This document shows positions 32,417-43,667 of a stretch of DNA of 64,000 nucleotides, piece after piece. The notes under the pieces are model-generated. The model was not told the origin of the DNA and did not search any database. It was given only the letters and a program-made list of their open reading frames with translations. Positions within the stretch are counted from its first letter, which is position 1. Each line of letters begins with the position of its first letter. This stretch comes from Tolypocladium sp. Sup5 PDA-1 (lineage: Eukaryota; Ascomycota; Sordariomycetes; Hypocreales; Ophiocordycipitaceae): assembly GCA_000750105.3 (NCBI GenBank), contig JPHH03000035.1, positions 248,001 through 312,000 on the forward strand, read 5' to 3'. Made by a program: the position numbers and the translations under genes.

Positions 32417-33210
32417 GGCGGCTGCGTCCGTGGGCCTTTGTCGGCTAGCGACGAAGAGGGAGAAAACAAAGAAGGAAGCGCAGGAAAGAGGACTGCAGGA
32501 CGGCGCCCAGGAGGTTCCCAGCGCGGGTCGCGAAAGGAGGCGACGGGATGATGGATGGCTACCTAGGTAACCGGAGTAGGTGTGTCTCCAGGTTGATGCG
32601 TAAGTAGGAGGGAGGCTGACACTCGAAGGAGCACAGCGTGAGACCAGTACAGGGCGGGTACCTTGCACATGCACGAGATTCAAAGTACCCCGTATGTGGA
32701 CCCTGAACTTTGCACTGTCTGACAACCAATCACGAATCCAGATAGGTATCGTGAAAGTACCGATACGGTACGAAGTAATAGTCCATACTGTCTTTCATTG
32801 TGCCCGCGGCACTCAGTACCTACCCTACGGAGTAGGTACCTATCCATTGCAAGCAAATGGACCTTCTAGGATGATACGACGAAAAGCAGCCCAGGCGCCG
32901 AGTCTCGCATGCACACGAGTCTTGCTTTGGCGTTAAGACTTGGGGCTCCGAGTCCCACCACGTACGTGCCAGGCGGACAGCAGTACTTCGTAGGTGCACG
33001 ATAATCTGGCGGTTGATACCTTGAGTCAACTGAACTAGACAAAAACTCCCTTAACGCCCGTTTCCCCCAGTGGTTGGTACTGTACTGTATGCACAAGCTT
33101 TTACTCCAGAAACCTCCTGTCGTCGATGGGCAATGGATCCGGCGTGGCGCGCGGGGGTGACGACGATCGGGTCCCTTCGACGCAGCCTTCAAGTTGCGTT
33201 GCGTCGGCCG
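32417..33210. other. Intergenic region
   Basis: About 0.8 kb with no supported gene. It holds a TACGGAGTAGGTACC motif at about 32826 and other GTAC-rich words (CAAAGTACCCCGTATG, GAAAGTACCGATACGGTACG). It includes the promoter of the SNARE gene. Confidence 0.5.
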
Positions 33211-34110
33211 CTAATCTATCTTCATCTCTGTATCTGCCAAAAGCTCACTCGGCTGAGGGTTTTCGGCCTCCATCTGAATCTCTGGACCGTCAAAGGTCGG
33301 CGGCGGCAGTTGCAGGTTGCGGAGCGCGCCGTCGACAGTTCGGCTGACCAGTCGGCCGTGGCGCAGATTCTCAGCAAAGAGAAAATAGCCCTCGCATGCT
33401 TCGACTAGGTACGATTGGAGGCCCTTGCTCTCGAGGCACATGCGTACGTTGGTGAGGGCAAAGTGGTTCTCGATGAAACGCGCCCAGCCGCGGGCCGCCG
33501 CTTGGATGTCCTCGTCGTCACTGATTCTCCTCCAGCCGATGCCAAGATGAAGAGTGAAGTCATCGATGACGAGCTGTTCCCTTGCACTGTCAACAGCCGC
33601 GCCGTTGGTGCCAGAGACGCCGGCCGCGTCGCCATTTGTTAGCGCGCTTGGCGGCGACGTTTGGTCGATGCTGTGGTCTATCCGCTGCGTCTTATGGCTT
33701 CTCAGGCCAAGCTGTTGCTCTGCCTGCTGGCGGCGGCAGGCTTGCTCATCGCTGGCGCTCTTCTCTTCGAGCCAGGTGCCTGACTGGCTGCTGGCGTCGG
33801 CGACATATCCCGCCTGTGGCTTAACGAGAACCATGCCTTCGCCGTACGTCCAGCCTTGGTGCGACTCTTCGGCCATGGGGATGTGGACGTCGGGCTCGAG
33901 ATTGATCGATGCCTCATCGCGAGATCGCTTCCTGCCAGCGGCGAGGCATGGCGCCGACGGGGGTGCGCCAACCGCCCCGGCGCTGAACGATGCAGGCGGC
34001 GCATGTTGGTGTGCGAAGCTTGCCGCGGACAGCGGAGGTTGGTGAGGAGGCTGCGACTGGATGGCGAGCACAGGCGAGGCTGTTGAGTACTGGCGACTGA
34101 AGGATGCCAT
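33211..34110 (-). CDS. Hypothetical protein, fungal-specific
   Basis: One open frame of 299 residues starts at a good ATG (GCCATGG context). No named family is recognised. Residues 1-60 are low-complexity Pro/Ala/Ser/Gln, followed by a basic GRKRSRDE patch that could be a nuclear localisation signal. The last about 110 residues look globular: LVIDDFTLHLGIGWRRIS, ARGWARFIENHFAL and CEGYFLFAENLRHGRLV, with aromatic and charged residues evenly spaced as in a conserved domain. A nuclear role is possible but unproven. The coding potential is good and no intron is needed. Confidence 0.7.
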   Translation of the reverse strand: MASFSRQYSTASPVLAIQSQPPHQPPLSAASFAHQHAPPASFSAGAVGAPPSAPCLAAGRKRSRDEASINLEPDVHIPMAEESHQGWTYGEGMVLVKPQAGYVADASSQSGTWLEEKSASDEQACRRQQAEQQLGLRSHKTQRIDHSIDQTSPPSALTNGDAAGVSGTNGAAVDSAREQLVIDDFTLHLGIGWRRISDDEDIQAAARGWARFIENHFALTNVRMCLESKGLQSYLVEACEGYFLFAENLRHGRLVSRTVDGALRNLQLPPPTFDGPEIQMEAENPQPSELLADTEMKID

Positions 34111-35373
34111 GGTGAGAGATGGGTGAGATAGTGATGTCGGAACTGGTATTATTAAAAGAATAGATCAGTAGTTAGTGCAGCCACAAACCGCAAAATCAGC
34201 TTTGGAGCTTGAGTCTGGCTTCGGTCTAGGTGGGCGCGAATAGGTAGGGTAGGGTAGGGGAGGCGAAGTGCTTGAAAATGTAGCGTTCGGAGACGGCGGG
34301 TTGTTCAGCCAGGGACAATGAAAGGCCAATCGAGACGATGGCAAGAACTCAGGGACCAAGAGAATGGAGAACAGGTGGGGGGCGAGAGAGCGGCCTGATG
34401 AGGGCCGGAGAGAAGGGAGAGTTGAGTGTGCGTGGGAAGAGGAAGATTCGGAACAATGCGAAGCTAAGCAGTATGTAAGGCTGTCTTGCACTTTGTACGG
34501 AGCACAGGGGTATATGTACTGTAGGTAGGTAATAAGGGCAATAGGGGATCTCGAGAAGGATGGGATCAGGACCATGTAAAGGCAAGTGAGTTGAGCCGTT
34601 GGCAGTGGCGTATGGTGGATGTGCGTATGGATCTTGCAAGGCCAGTTGGATGCCGGAGGGAGAATCTGATGGCTGACACGAGCGGGGAGCGCCGTTGACG
34701 GTAATCCGTACGGAGTACATGAAGGTCCGCGTACAGATGTTGGAGCCGTGTTAGTGGCCACGACGTGTCAAGGTGTGTACCGGTGGGGTACACCCGAAAC
34801 CGCGGCTCGAGCTTGGCAAGTAGTTGTACTGTTCTTCGTACTGTACCGGTGGCCCATGACGACTTCAGAGCGCCGGCAGCAGGTACAGAGGCACTAACAG
34901 TGGCGCCAATGTTTTGTAGTGGAACTACTTCGGGCAAAGTACCGCGCAGGGTGAAGTACGAGTACATACCGTATCCGTACATCGTAATTAATGGGTCCTC
35001 CGGTACCGCACGGTCATCCATGATCCGTCCCGCGAGTTGGCGGGGCAATGCCCTTTACTTCGTACTATGGCAAGCCTTGAAGCCAGCGGGCAAGATGGAG
35101 TGCGCGTCTACTCGTACGAAGTAGTCCGCACGGGGTACTCCGTAACTTACATGCAATCCAACTTTGCCTCTAGGGTTGCAGCAACATGGAGTCTCACCAG
35201 GGACATGATGCCCTCGGGCAATGCTTCTTCTTCCAGGCTATCAACCAATACAGACGGATACGCACTGAATACTATCGCTATCTTGCCTCCTCGCAGTCTC
35301 ACGTCTAGTTGCCTGCCTGTCAACCTGTCTACCCTCCAGCACTGTTTGCCCACAGCTATAGGTACTGCAGATA
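34111..35373. other. Intergenic region
   Basis: About 1.3 kb without a supported gene. Open frames on the minus strand at 34165-35048 are Ser/Pro/His-rich and overlap one another. Motifs present: CCGTACGGAGTACATG (about 34707) and GTACTCCGTA (about 35135). Confidence 0.5.
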
Positions 35374-36612
35374 CTACGACTGCCCGGCATCCCGCCACGA
35401 CGACTCGAGCTCTCTCCAGTAGTACAAAACCTCCTCGTCCGTGTTCTCGATCCCACCATACAGGCCCTGGAAACCAGGTGTCGTCAATCCTACGGGGCTG
35501 TCTCCGCGCCGCGACGACGCCTGCCGCCTGACGGGAGTGCGCGTCTGCGGCGACTGCTCTGGGTCCGGCACTCGAACCTGCGGCCTGGTCAGGCCATCCA
35601 CTGAGACCGCGGCCATTCCATCTACTCTGCTCTGATGTTGAGACTCAGGCAGGTAGTCTGCGCTCGGTGGCTGCGATGTCCCTGGGAGAAAGTCGTCGTA
35701 GACGGAAAGCCTGGGGCCCACTGACGCCATATCCGGCTCTACTGATCGGGGGCTTGTCTCCTGGACGTTGGCATCCTGGCGGGAATCGCCATCAGTGCCT
35801 CCCTGCCCTCGTACGCCGAGGGAACGGACTCTGGACAGGAACCGGCCGACAGTGGACTGGCCCAGAGAGCGGCTGGGTTAGCCTGACTTGTGTTCGTTTT
35901 GTCATTCGCGTGAGGGCAAATAACTACCCGCATGATTCGAGACGACGTCGGAGGCGGCGGCGGCAGACTTGTCTTGGGACTCAATTCCGCATAGTCTGAA
36001 AGCGCGTCATCGTCATTTTCTTCATCGGCGCCGTCGTCTTCTTCTCCTTCTTCTTCTCCTCTGCCTGCATACCCCAGCAACCCATCGGCTCCGGAAGCCC
36101 TGTCGCCTTCCCCTGTGTCCATTCCGACCAAGTCGTCCGGGGGCCCTGGCAGGCTTGTCAGGGCATTTGTCCTCGTGGATTCCATCTCTACTGTATATCT
36201 CACCTGGGTTGCTTCCGTCTACGTGTTGGACGCCCCGGTTCATTCTGGCAGGGTATGAGTTGGTGGTGACAGTCGCCCGGGGGCCTGCTTTCGCACGCGC
36301 AGCCAGATCCTTCTCCGCATCCGACAGGCTTGGGTAGCCCGCTGTTTCCAACTTGCTTAGGGTCTCGTCGTCCGTGTCAATTGGAGCTATGGTGGGTGAG
36401 GCCTCAGTCCGGGCTACGGTAGAGCTGTGGGCGGCTGGACTTGCCAGCTCAGTGTCGTTAACGAGCCCGACTCGGTTGACAGGCTCGCGATGCGGACCGC
36501 GAGTCCTCAAGTGTTTCCTGTAGCGGCAATGGAGCTCGAATTCCTTGAGCTCGGTGGCGGTCAAAGAGACGGTTGTCGGTCGAAGCCGGAGCATGGTGGC
36601 GACGTCGCTCAT
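35374..36612 (-). CDS. Hypothetical protein, largely disordered
   Basis: Three exons (36612-36204, 36145-35928, 35856-35374) give 369 residues. No family is recognised. Exon 1 encodes an ordered-looking start (LTATELKEFELHCRYRKHLRTRG). Exon 2 encodes an acidic run (GRGEEEGEEDDGADEEN) and YAELSPKTSLPPPPP. Exon 3 encodes RFLSRVRSLGVRGQGG, GPRLSVYDDFLPGTSQP and a C-terminus with GFQGLYGGIENTDEEVLYYW. Intron 1 (58 bp, GTGAG donor, CTGAC branch site) is well supported because it joins NP to GPPDDLVGMD in frame. The second acceptor was chosen to keep frame and is less sure. It may be a scaffold or regulatory protein, but nothing in the sequence shows a function. Confidence 0.65.
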
Positions 36613-37639
36613 TCAAGGTGACGATGATTCTGTGGCAGCAGGAGGCTTCTGGGCAGGGAATTGCCTTGCCATTGCCGACCTGCATGCGTACGGAAGCACT
36701 GAAGTTGAATCGCATCCACCGAAAGCGTGCCGTTTCCAGGTGCGCAAGGGTGGTTGAGCCAAAGGGCAAAGGGCAACACTGCAGCATTTCGCTCGATGCC
36801 TTCCTGTCATCATATCATCATGAGGGAAGGAAGGATGCCTCCCTCAGGCACCTTGCAGCAAGGCGGCTGGGGTAGTAACTACTCCGTAAATACGTCCGTA
36901 CCTAGGTACGTACTGTCACCCTACCTTGTACTTAATATGTCCTGGAGTGCAAATGCCACAGCCAAGGCCTCATTGTGCTCGAGAGCCAAGACGCGATTTC
37001 GCGTACGCACTCGTAGGTAACTACTTTATCTGACCAGAAGACGTGCGTGCCAACAAAGTGGGAGGCTACGGAGTACAAGGTACGAAATACCTGGGTACCT
37101 GGTGTCCTGTGCTTTGAACAACAGTAACCTCGAGTACCTGTCTAGGTACGTACCGTGCAGCGAAGAGCTGTGGGCATGTGGACACACTGGTAAATTCTTT
37201 CGTTGGGTTTCGTCAGCACACCTCCATGCCTGAGGGTAGGGTAAATTGATTCATTACCTGTATTAATGCGGTCAGTGTCGTTGGCCATGATCCATCCAAG
37301 CGTCCTGCTAAAGTCAGGTACGTGCGACGACGAATAAAGTACGGAGTACTCCGTTGGTAAGGTTGGTATTCGTATTAGGTAAGACGGCAAGGGGGAGGTG
37401 ACCGAGGTGAGGGTGGTTGGTGGTGGCAAGGTAATAATCTCTCCCCCGCCAAACGCCCACCCGCTAGTAAATGGACGCCTACAAGACCTTACCTAAGTTT
37501 GCAGTGGCCACCGCCCCGTCCCGTTCCGTCACACGTCGCCTGGTCGTGTCGTGTCGTGTCGTGTTCTGCCGCGAGTCTCCTGCATCCTCCCCCCCAGCCA
37601 GCCCCAGAGGTCCAGGTTCGGCCCCTGGAGCACAGAATC
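36613..37639. other. Divergent intergenic region
   Basis: About 1 kb between the hypothetical gene and the kinase gene. Contains TACTCCGTA (about 36884), TACGGAGTAC (37067-37076) and AGTACGGAGTACTCCGT (about 37338), plus GGTACGTAC-type words. It holds the promoters of both genes; no coding signal otherwise. Confidence 0.5.
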
Positions 37640-40059
37640 ATGAATGGGGACTTGAGCCTTTCCCAGGCCCTCGGCGGGCTGCGCATCGCCAACCCTGACG
37701 ACGCCGCCGAAGCGTCTTCCCACGCGCCGCCGCCAGCGTCCAATCCATATCCCGATACAGCGACTACTGCTGTTGCTGCGGCTACTGCTGCGGTTGCCCC
37801 CCCCGCCCACATCGAAGCCGCCGTCGACGCCGAATCGAATCTCCTCGGCCTCGACATGCAGCATCTTCTTTACCACGATAGCCCTGAAGCTGGCCGGCCC
37901 AGATCCTTCGTCTACCGCCCCGCCATCGCCGGTGACTCCTCCACGTCAGCCCGCACGTCCCGCGAGCACAGCCAGCGAGACGGCCAACGCGACCTTGTCT
38001 CTCCCGGCAGCAGCTCTTCCTTGCCTCCACGGGGGAGCTCCAGGGGCATGCGAGGAGGTGGCTACGCCTCCGCTTCCGCCTCGACATCGGCGACGCCTGC
38101 GGGCCAGAGCGCGCCGGCCCCCTTCGCCGGAGACGCGCCTGTGCCTGCCACCAGCGAGGATTGGAAGGATCGCGGAGCGGCCGTCGGCGTGCGCCGCGAG
38201 GTGGACGCCAGCGGCCGTGCCATTGTCCGCCAGGTCAAAAAGGGCGTCAGAGACTTTTCCTTTGGCCGTGTCCTCGGCGAGGGCTCCTACAGCACCGTCT
38301 ATCTGGCAACTGACCGCCAGACGCTCAAGGAGTACGCCATAAAGGTTCTCGAGAAGCGGCACATCATCAAGGAGAAGAAGATTAAATACGTCAACATTGA
38401 GAAGAACACACTCAATCGCCTCACCGAGCATCCCGGCATCGTTCGCCTCTACTACACCTTTCAAGACGAAACCTCGCTCTACTACGTGCTCGATCTCTGC
38501 AACGGTGGCGAGCTGCTCGGCGTCTTGAAGAAGACGGGTACCTTTGACGTCGAGTGCGCAAGGTTTTACGGCGCCCAGATTCTCGACTCGATAGACTACA
38601 TGCACTCGCGTGGTGTCATCCATCGCGACCTCAAGCCCGAAAACGTACTTTTGGACGACCAGATGCACGTCAAGATTACGGATTTTGGAACCGCCAAGCT
38701 GCTCAGGGACCCGCGAGAGCCCAGGGAGCCTGACGGCGCCGATCGCGGCGTGCCCGAGTCGGGGCAGCGACAGGGTCAAAAGGATGGCCGCGCTGCTTCC
38801 TTCGTCGGCACTGCCGAGTACGTGAGCCCCGAACTGCTCACACACAAAAACGCATGCAAGGCCAGCGACCTGTGGGCCTTTGGGTGCATCATTTACCAAC
38901 TCCTGGCCGGAAGACCACCGTTCAAGGCAGGCAGCGAGTACCTGACCTTTCAGAAGATCGTCAACCTCGAATACGAATTCCCCCTCGGCTTTCCCCCTTC
39001 CGCCCGGGACCTTGTTGAGCGGTGCCTCGTGCTTGACCCAGCCAGGAGGCTGACCATAGAGCACATCAAGAACCATGAGTTCTTCCAGGGCCAGCAGTTC
39101 GGCAAAACGCTGTGGCGGGCCAAGGCACCTAGGCTACGGCCGTATGTTCCGCTTACCCAGGAGCCCAACATCATCCAGCTCAACGGCTTCTCACCCGGCG
39201 CTGCTCCTACCCCCAATAGCATCACAACCTCTCGACCACCACTGTCTCACCCTCAAACAAGCACGCCCAGTGGCAACGGCCGCCCGTCCCGGATTATCAC
39301 GGAGCTGCCGCCCCCGACCCAGTTGGACATCGAATGGTCACCCGTCCTTACCAAGAACAATGAGCGGATTCTGAAGCTCGGTGACTTGATGGTTATCTCG
39401 TCACCGCTGCCTAATGGAACTCACGGCAAGGGCTCCGACGAAGGTCACAAGAAGCTGTCTCGCTTCTTCGGAGGCAGCACGACTAAGAAGCGGCAGCGAC
39501 TGGTAATGGTGACGTCGAGTGGCCGCATCGTGCTCGCGCCTGCCGGGGGGGAGGAGAAGAGGACAAAACAGGAGCTCTCGCTTCTCTCTTCAGATTGCAC
39601 GTGGAGAAGCCAGCAAGACGCCAAGGGGCAGCTTGTGTGGTGTGTGGATACGGTAAGCACCCCCGACTCCTTTTTTCCTGCTCTTGCGCCGCTCATCACT
39701 CTCGCCAGGGCGGCCATCACTATACATTTGAAGAGACCAAGGCGTCGGCAAGCTCTGAGAGCGGGCGCAGCTCGGCCGACGAGTGGATCGATTGCCTCGA
39801 AAAGGCAAGGGACTTGGCAATCTCCCAGAACGCAGCGTGTCAGGGCGATGACAATTCGTTTGTGGATATTCCCTCGACGATGTCGAGCCCAGCTAGCACC
39901 CTGGGCAACCGGGCAGCCTACCCAGAGGGCTACGGCGTTAATGACAGGTCGACCCGCAACCATCTGAGCAAAAGCCATGGCGGCCACGACGATGTCGGTG
40001 CTAAACGAAACCGCTTCAGCAAAAGACAGTCCCGAAGCGGCCTGGGGTCCGCATTCTAG
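37640..40059 (+). CDS. pkh1: PDK1-type AGC protein kinase
   Basis: PDK1/Pkh kinases phosphorylate the activation loop of AGC kinases (Ypk, Sch9, Pkc1) and respond to sphingoid bases and membrane stress. Two exons (37640-39652, 39709-40059) encode 787 residues. The N-terminal about 200 residues are Ala/Ser/Pro-rich. The kinase domain starts at FSFGRVLGEGSYSTV (about 207). The ATP lysine is in EYAIKVLEK. HRDLKPENVLL (about 327) and DFGTAKLL (about 347) are the catalytic and metal loops. The activation loop ASFVGTAEYVSPELL is typical of PDK1. An insert of about 30 residues separates DFG from the loop. A PH-like region near the C-terminus includes VLTKNNERILKLGDLM and ends at DEWIDCLEKA after the 56-bp intron. 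The ATG at 37640 is preferred because the upstream frame is low-complexity. Confidence 0.92.
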
Positions 40060-41454
40060 GGCTTATTCACGCCGACATTGGACCCACCGGTGCCAGGCGT
40101 GTGGCAACTTTTTCTTGTTCCTCTTCGCAATCTCCGTGGAGTTTTTGCCCTAGAAGCATCAGAGTGGTCACAGTTACATGGATATTGGCAGCGAGGCGCA
40201 ACGACAAGGAGTTTTCCTTTTTCCCTTTCTTTACTTTTCCTTCCCATCTACATTTATGAGCATTAAACGGCGGCTGTTTGGGCAATCGGTACTTCTACAA
40301 GGCGCATGCACTAGAACACATGAAGCCGGTTTGTTTGGGAATATTGTTGTCTTCCGTTTCCAGTTCAGTCATTTCGGGCTGTGGCACTCCGCTTCGAGCG
40401 ATCTGTCGAGACTTGGTGAAGGCCACCTATAGGCCCTGGTTTGGAACCAGTGGTTGATTGGGTAGCAACGAGCGTCCTGGGCTCCGGCTACAAGGGGGTT
40501 GGCGCGGAGTGGGAGGCTCAACATCGGGCTTGGCCAGGCATTGCCTTACATATCCACACGTCTGCCTTGACCTGAGCAGTGTAAGTGTAGGTATTAGAGA
40601 GATGGACGACTCACCCGGACCTTTGTGGCCGTGCTGGGAGATGTGACGTGCAGACTTGTATCCGCTGTAGCAGATCACAGCCTCCGGGAGTGTCCATGAC
40701 ACGGGGCCGACATGACGGGGCGTGGTGGAGCGGCTGGGTTTCAAAGTCGGGGGAAAGTCGGGGGAAAGTCGGGGGAAAGTCGGGGGAAAGTCGGGGGCTA
40801 CCAGGCTACCAACGCATAGACTGCAATGTAATACAACTAATGTAATATGCCATGCCATGCTTCCACTGCCTGAGAGGATGGCCATAGCCGTGTTAGCACA
40901 CTCGAAGAGACTGATCCGTCTTCACCTGGTGGAGAGTGTGCCCCGTACTTGACTTTAGGTAGGCTCGCACTACAGAGTCAATAGAGAATAAAGCACATCG
41001 TGCCTACCGTAGAATGGAGGCACTCAGACATGCGTATAATTTAGGGATACTTTATCCAGCTGACGAGCAACGCCCGATCGTGATGTCTCGAATTGCTAGG
41101 AGCCTCTGGGGAATCTGGGACGCCCAAGGTAGCGAGCAAGGCTTTCGAGTCGTGGCCAAGCGGAACATGCAACGCACCCATCTGTCTGCCCAGGTAATTC
41201 CGTCCATCGATAGGCCGGTAACAGTGAGTATTCGTGCTTCGTGGCTTGCGTGGGTAGATAAGAGGTAGGTAAGTACGTGAGTGGGGCCTCGTGGGGTAGC
41301 ACGTGACACGTCGTTTCTGGGGATCCCTGCTGATTTTCGATGGCGCGCGCAGAACACGTCGCGACTGCGACAGCCTCCTTCCATCGCCAACTCTCAACAG
41401 GTCGACGTCGCGCACGAGAAAAGCCCAATCAATCCCCCAGGTGCTTTCCCCAAG
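40060..41454. other. Intergenic region
   Basis: About 1.4 kb without a supported gene, including the kinase 3' UTR and the SNF12 promoter. Its one clear feature is an 11-bp minisatellite at 40743-40797. Confidence 0.5.
40743..40797. repeat. 11-bp minisatellite, five perfect copies
   Basis: The unit AAAGTCGGGGG is repeated five times without a mismatch. One strand has regularly spaced runs of five G, so it could form a G-quadruplex. Confidence 0.95.
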
Positions 41455-43196
41455 ATGCAGCCTCAGTATCGCAATTATGCGCAGCAGGTGCCGCAGCGAT
41501 CCCCGCATGCGCCCAACCAGCGCCGTGGAGGCATAGGTATGCGACAACTCGCCCTCCTCTTCCTGCTACCTTGCCTTGCGTAGCAGTCACGAAGTGGCGC
41601 CGACCGGTTTGCGCTGACCACTGCCAGGCCCCATGATGTCTTCTGGTCCTCATCCCTCGGCTCCTCTCTCCCAGGCTCAGATGGCGCAGCAGCAGCAAGC
41701 CCAAGCCCACGCCAATGAGCTGGCGAAGCGCCGCAGCCGGAAACCGACCGACAAGAACATGCCTGATGGCGTCGAGGACAGCATCGTCGACCCGGAAGGT
41801 GTCCAACGATACAAGGATCTGAGGGACGTGGAGAGATTGCTCGATGCCACGACGACGCGAAAGCGCCTCGACGCCTCCGAAAACGCGAATCGTAGTCACG
41901 TCAAGGTGCGCGCTCTCCTCGTACAGAGGTCGCCTACCGATTGCTTACACGTTCTAGCTCTCCAGGACACTTCGCATATGGATCAGCAACACCGTCGAGG
42001 ATCAGGTCTGGCAAGGGAATGGCCTCAACGTAGATGCCTTCGACTTCACGCCGAACATGGATGCCTCGTATCGGGTCAAGATCGAAGGACGACTCCTCGA
42101 CGGTGAGGACAATGAAGAAGGGGTAGGAGGCCGCGCCGATGGAGAAAACTCGGCGGCGGAATCTGGCAGCACAGACCAGATGGTGCAAGACGAACCCTCC
42201 GCGACGAAGCCCAAGGCCTTACCTGTCAGCGAAATCAAACACCGGTTCTCCCATTTCTTCAGAGCTCTCTCTGTCGATTTCGATCGCTCTCGATTCCGGA
42301 ACGGCGCCGAGCAGAGCGTAGAGTGGAAGAAGCCCGAACCCTCGTCGAAAGGTCAAGCCCCAGCCAGCCTGCCCGCCAGCGCCGATTTCGATGAGCTCAC
42401 GTTCAAGCGCAATGGCGACGAGAACACAAACATAACCATCAACCTCCACCGGCATGAGTTGCCCGAGCGTTACCAGCTTAGCCCCGAGCTTGCAGAGGTG
42501 GTCGACATGTCCGAGGCGACGCAGCAGGAAGCGGTCATGGCCCTTTGGGAGTATATCCGGTGCTGGGGCCTACAGGAGGACGAGGAGAAGAGGAACTTCC
42601 GTTGCGACGAGCTCTTGAAAAAGGTCAGTCTAGGCAAGCCACGTCACATGGGCGTCGAATCTCGCCGCTAATTCTTTGGCCAGGTTGTGCGGAGAGGGGA
42701 CGTGGGCTACATTCCAATGCTTAACGAATACGTAACGCAACACCTCCGGCCGCTGCCACCCATCAGCCTGCCTTACACCATTCGCGTGGACGAGGACTTC
42801 AACAAGGATCCGCGACCGACCGTGTACGACGTACAGGTTTCAGTCGACGACCCGTTGCGTGTGGAGCTGCAGCCCCTCATCAACAACACACAGTATGCGA
42901 CCATGCTCAAGGATGTAACCGGCCTAGATGAGCAGTTGGCCAGGCTCGTCCAGGCGATAGCTGCCTCAAAGGCGAAGCATTCCTTCTTCACGTCACTAAG
43001 CGAGAGCCCGGCAACATTCGTCAGGAACTGGCTGAGCTCCCAGAAACGCGACCTGGAGATCATCATGGGCGAGGCGTCAAGGGGAGGCGGCGAGGCCACA
43101 TATGGGGACGAGTGGCGCAAGGGTGGTGCCAGCGGCGTATGGGCAACCCAAAACGCGCGCGAAGGCGTCAATGTATTACTATCGAGGCAACGGTAG
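41455..43196 (+). CDS. snf12: SWI/SNF-RSC complex subunit, SWIB/MDM2 domain (SNF12/Swp73)
   Basis: BAF60/Swp73-family subunits are core members of SWI/SNF and RSC chromatin remodellers. Four exons (41455-41536, 41628-41905, 41958-42623, 42684-43196) give 512 residues. The N-terminus is Gln-rich. A conserved block RTLRIWISNTVEDQ opens the folded part, with FSHFFRALSVDFDRS next. The SWIB domain follows: RYQLSPELAEVVDMSEATQQEAVMALWEYIRCWGLQ, then the end of the domain after intron 3. The C-terminal region DEQLARLVQAIAASKAKHSFF and FVRNWLSSQKRDLEIIMGE is typical. Each intron keeps frame and two have clear branch sites. In S. pombe the orthologue is ssr3; the S. cerevisiae paralogues are SNF12 and RSC6. 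Confidence 0.93.
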
Positions 43197-43667
43197 GCAA
43201 GGCCACTGCCGGCGGATGCGAGCCGGGTTGCAGTTTCTTGTGAACCTCTTCGAACCGGCGTATGGGAATAGGATGGGCGTTGTTGGGATTGGATGGATCA
43301 CTTGTACAAGTCACAATGGCCCTGCCATGAATGTGTAGGTAGGCATGCTGAAGGAAAGGAAATAGCAATTCACTCAGCTTGTTGAGGCAAGCTCACCCGA
43401 CGGACCGGTGGGGGCCGGTGTCGGTCCAAAAGGCAGAAGCTTGTACTGGTTCTGTGTACTATCCGCCGCCAACATCCGTAAAGAGGCCCTGCTGAGCTGA
43501 CTCTTCTCGATCCTCCTATCGCACATGCGTGGCTCTCATCACCACCCCCAATTCCCGTATGGCTCTTGTGCGGTTTGACAGCTGGGCGGATTTTGAACTA
43601 CATGTGTAATCTCTCGGATCGAACACAGGCGGGGGCAGGGCCCGTGGGCCTGTCCAAGAGCCTGGCG
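43197..43667. other. Convergent intergenic region
   Basis: 470 bp between the snf12 and hym1 stop codons. No coding signal; presumably 3' UTRs and terminators. Confidence 0.5.
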
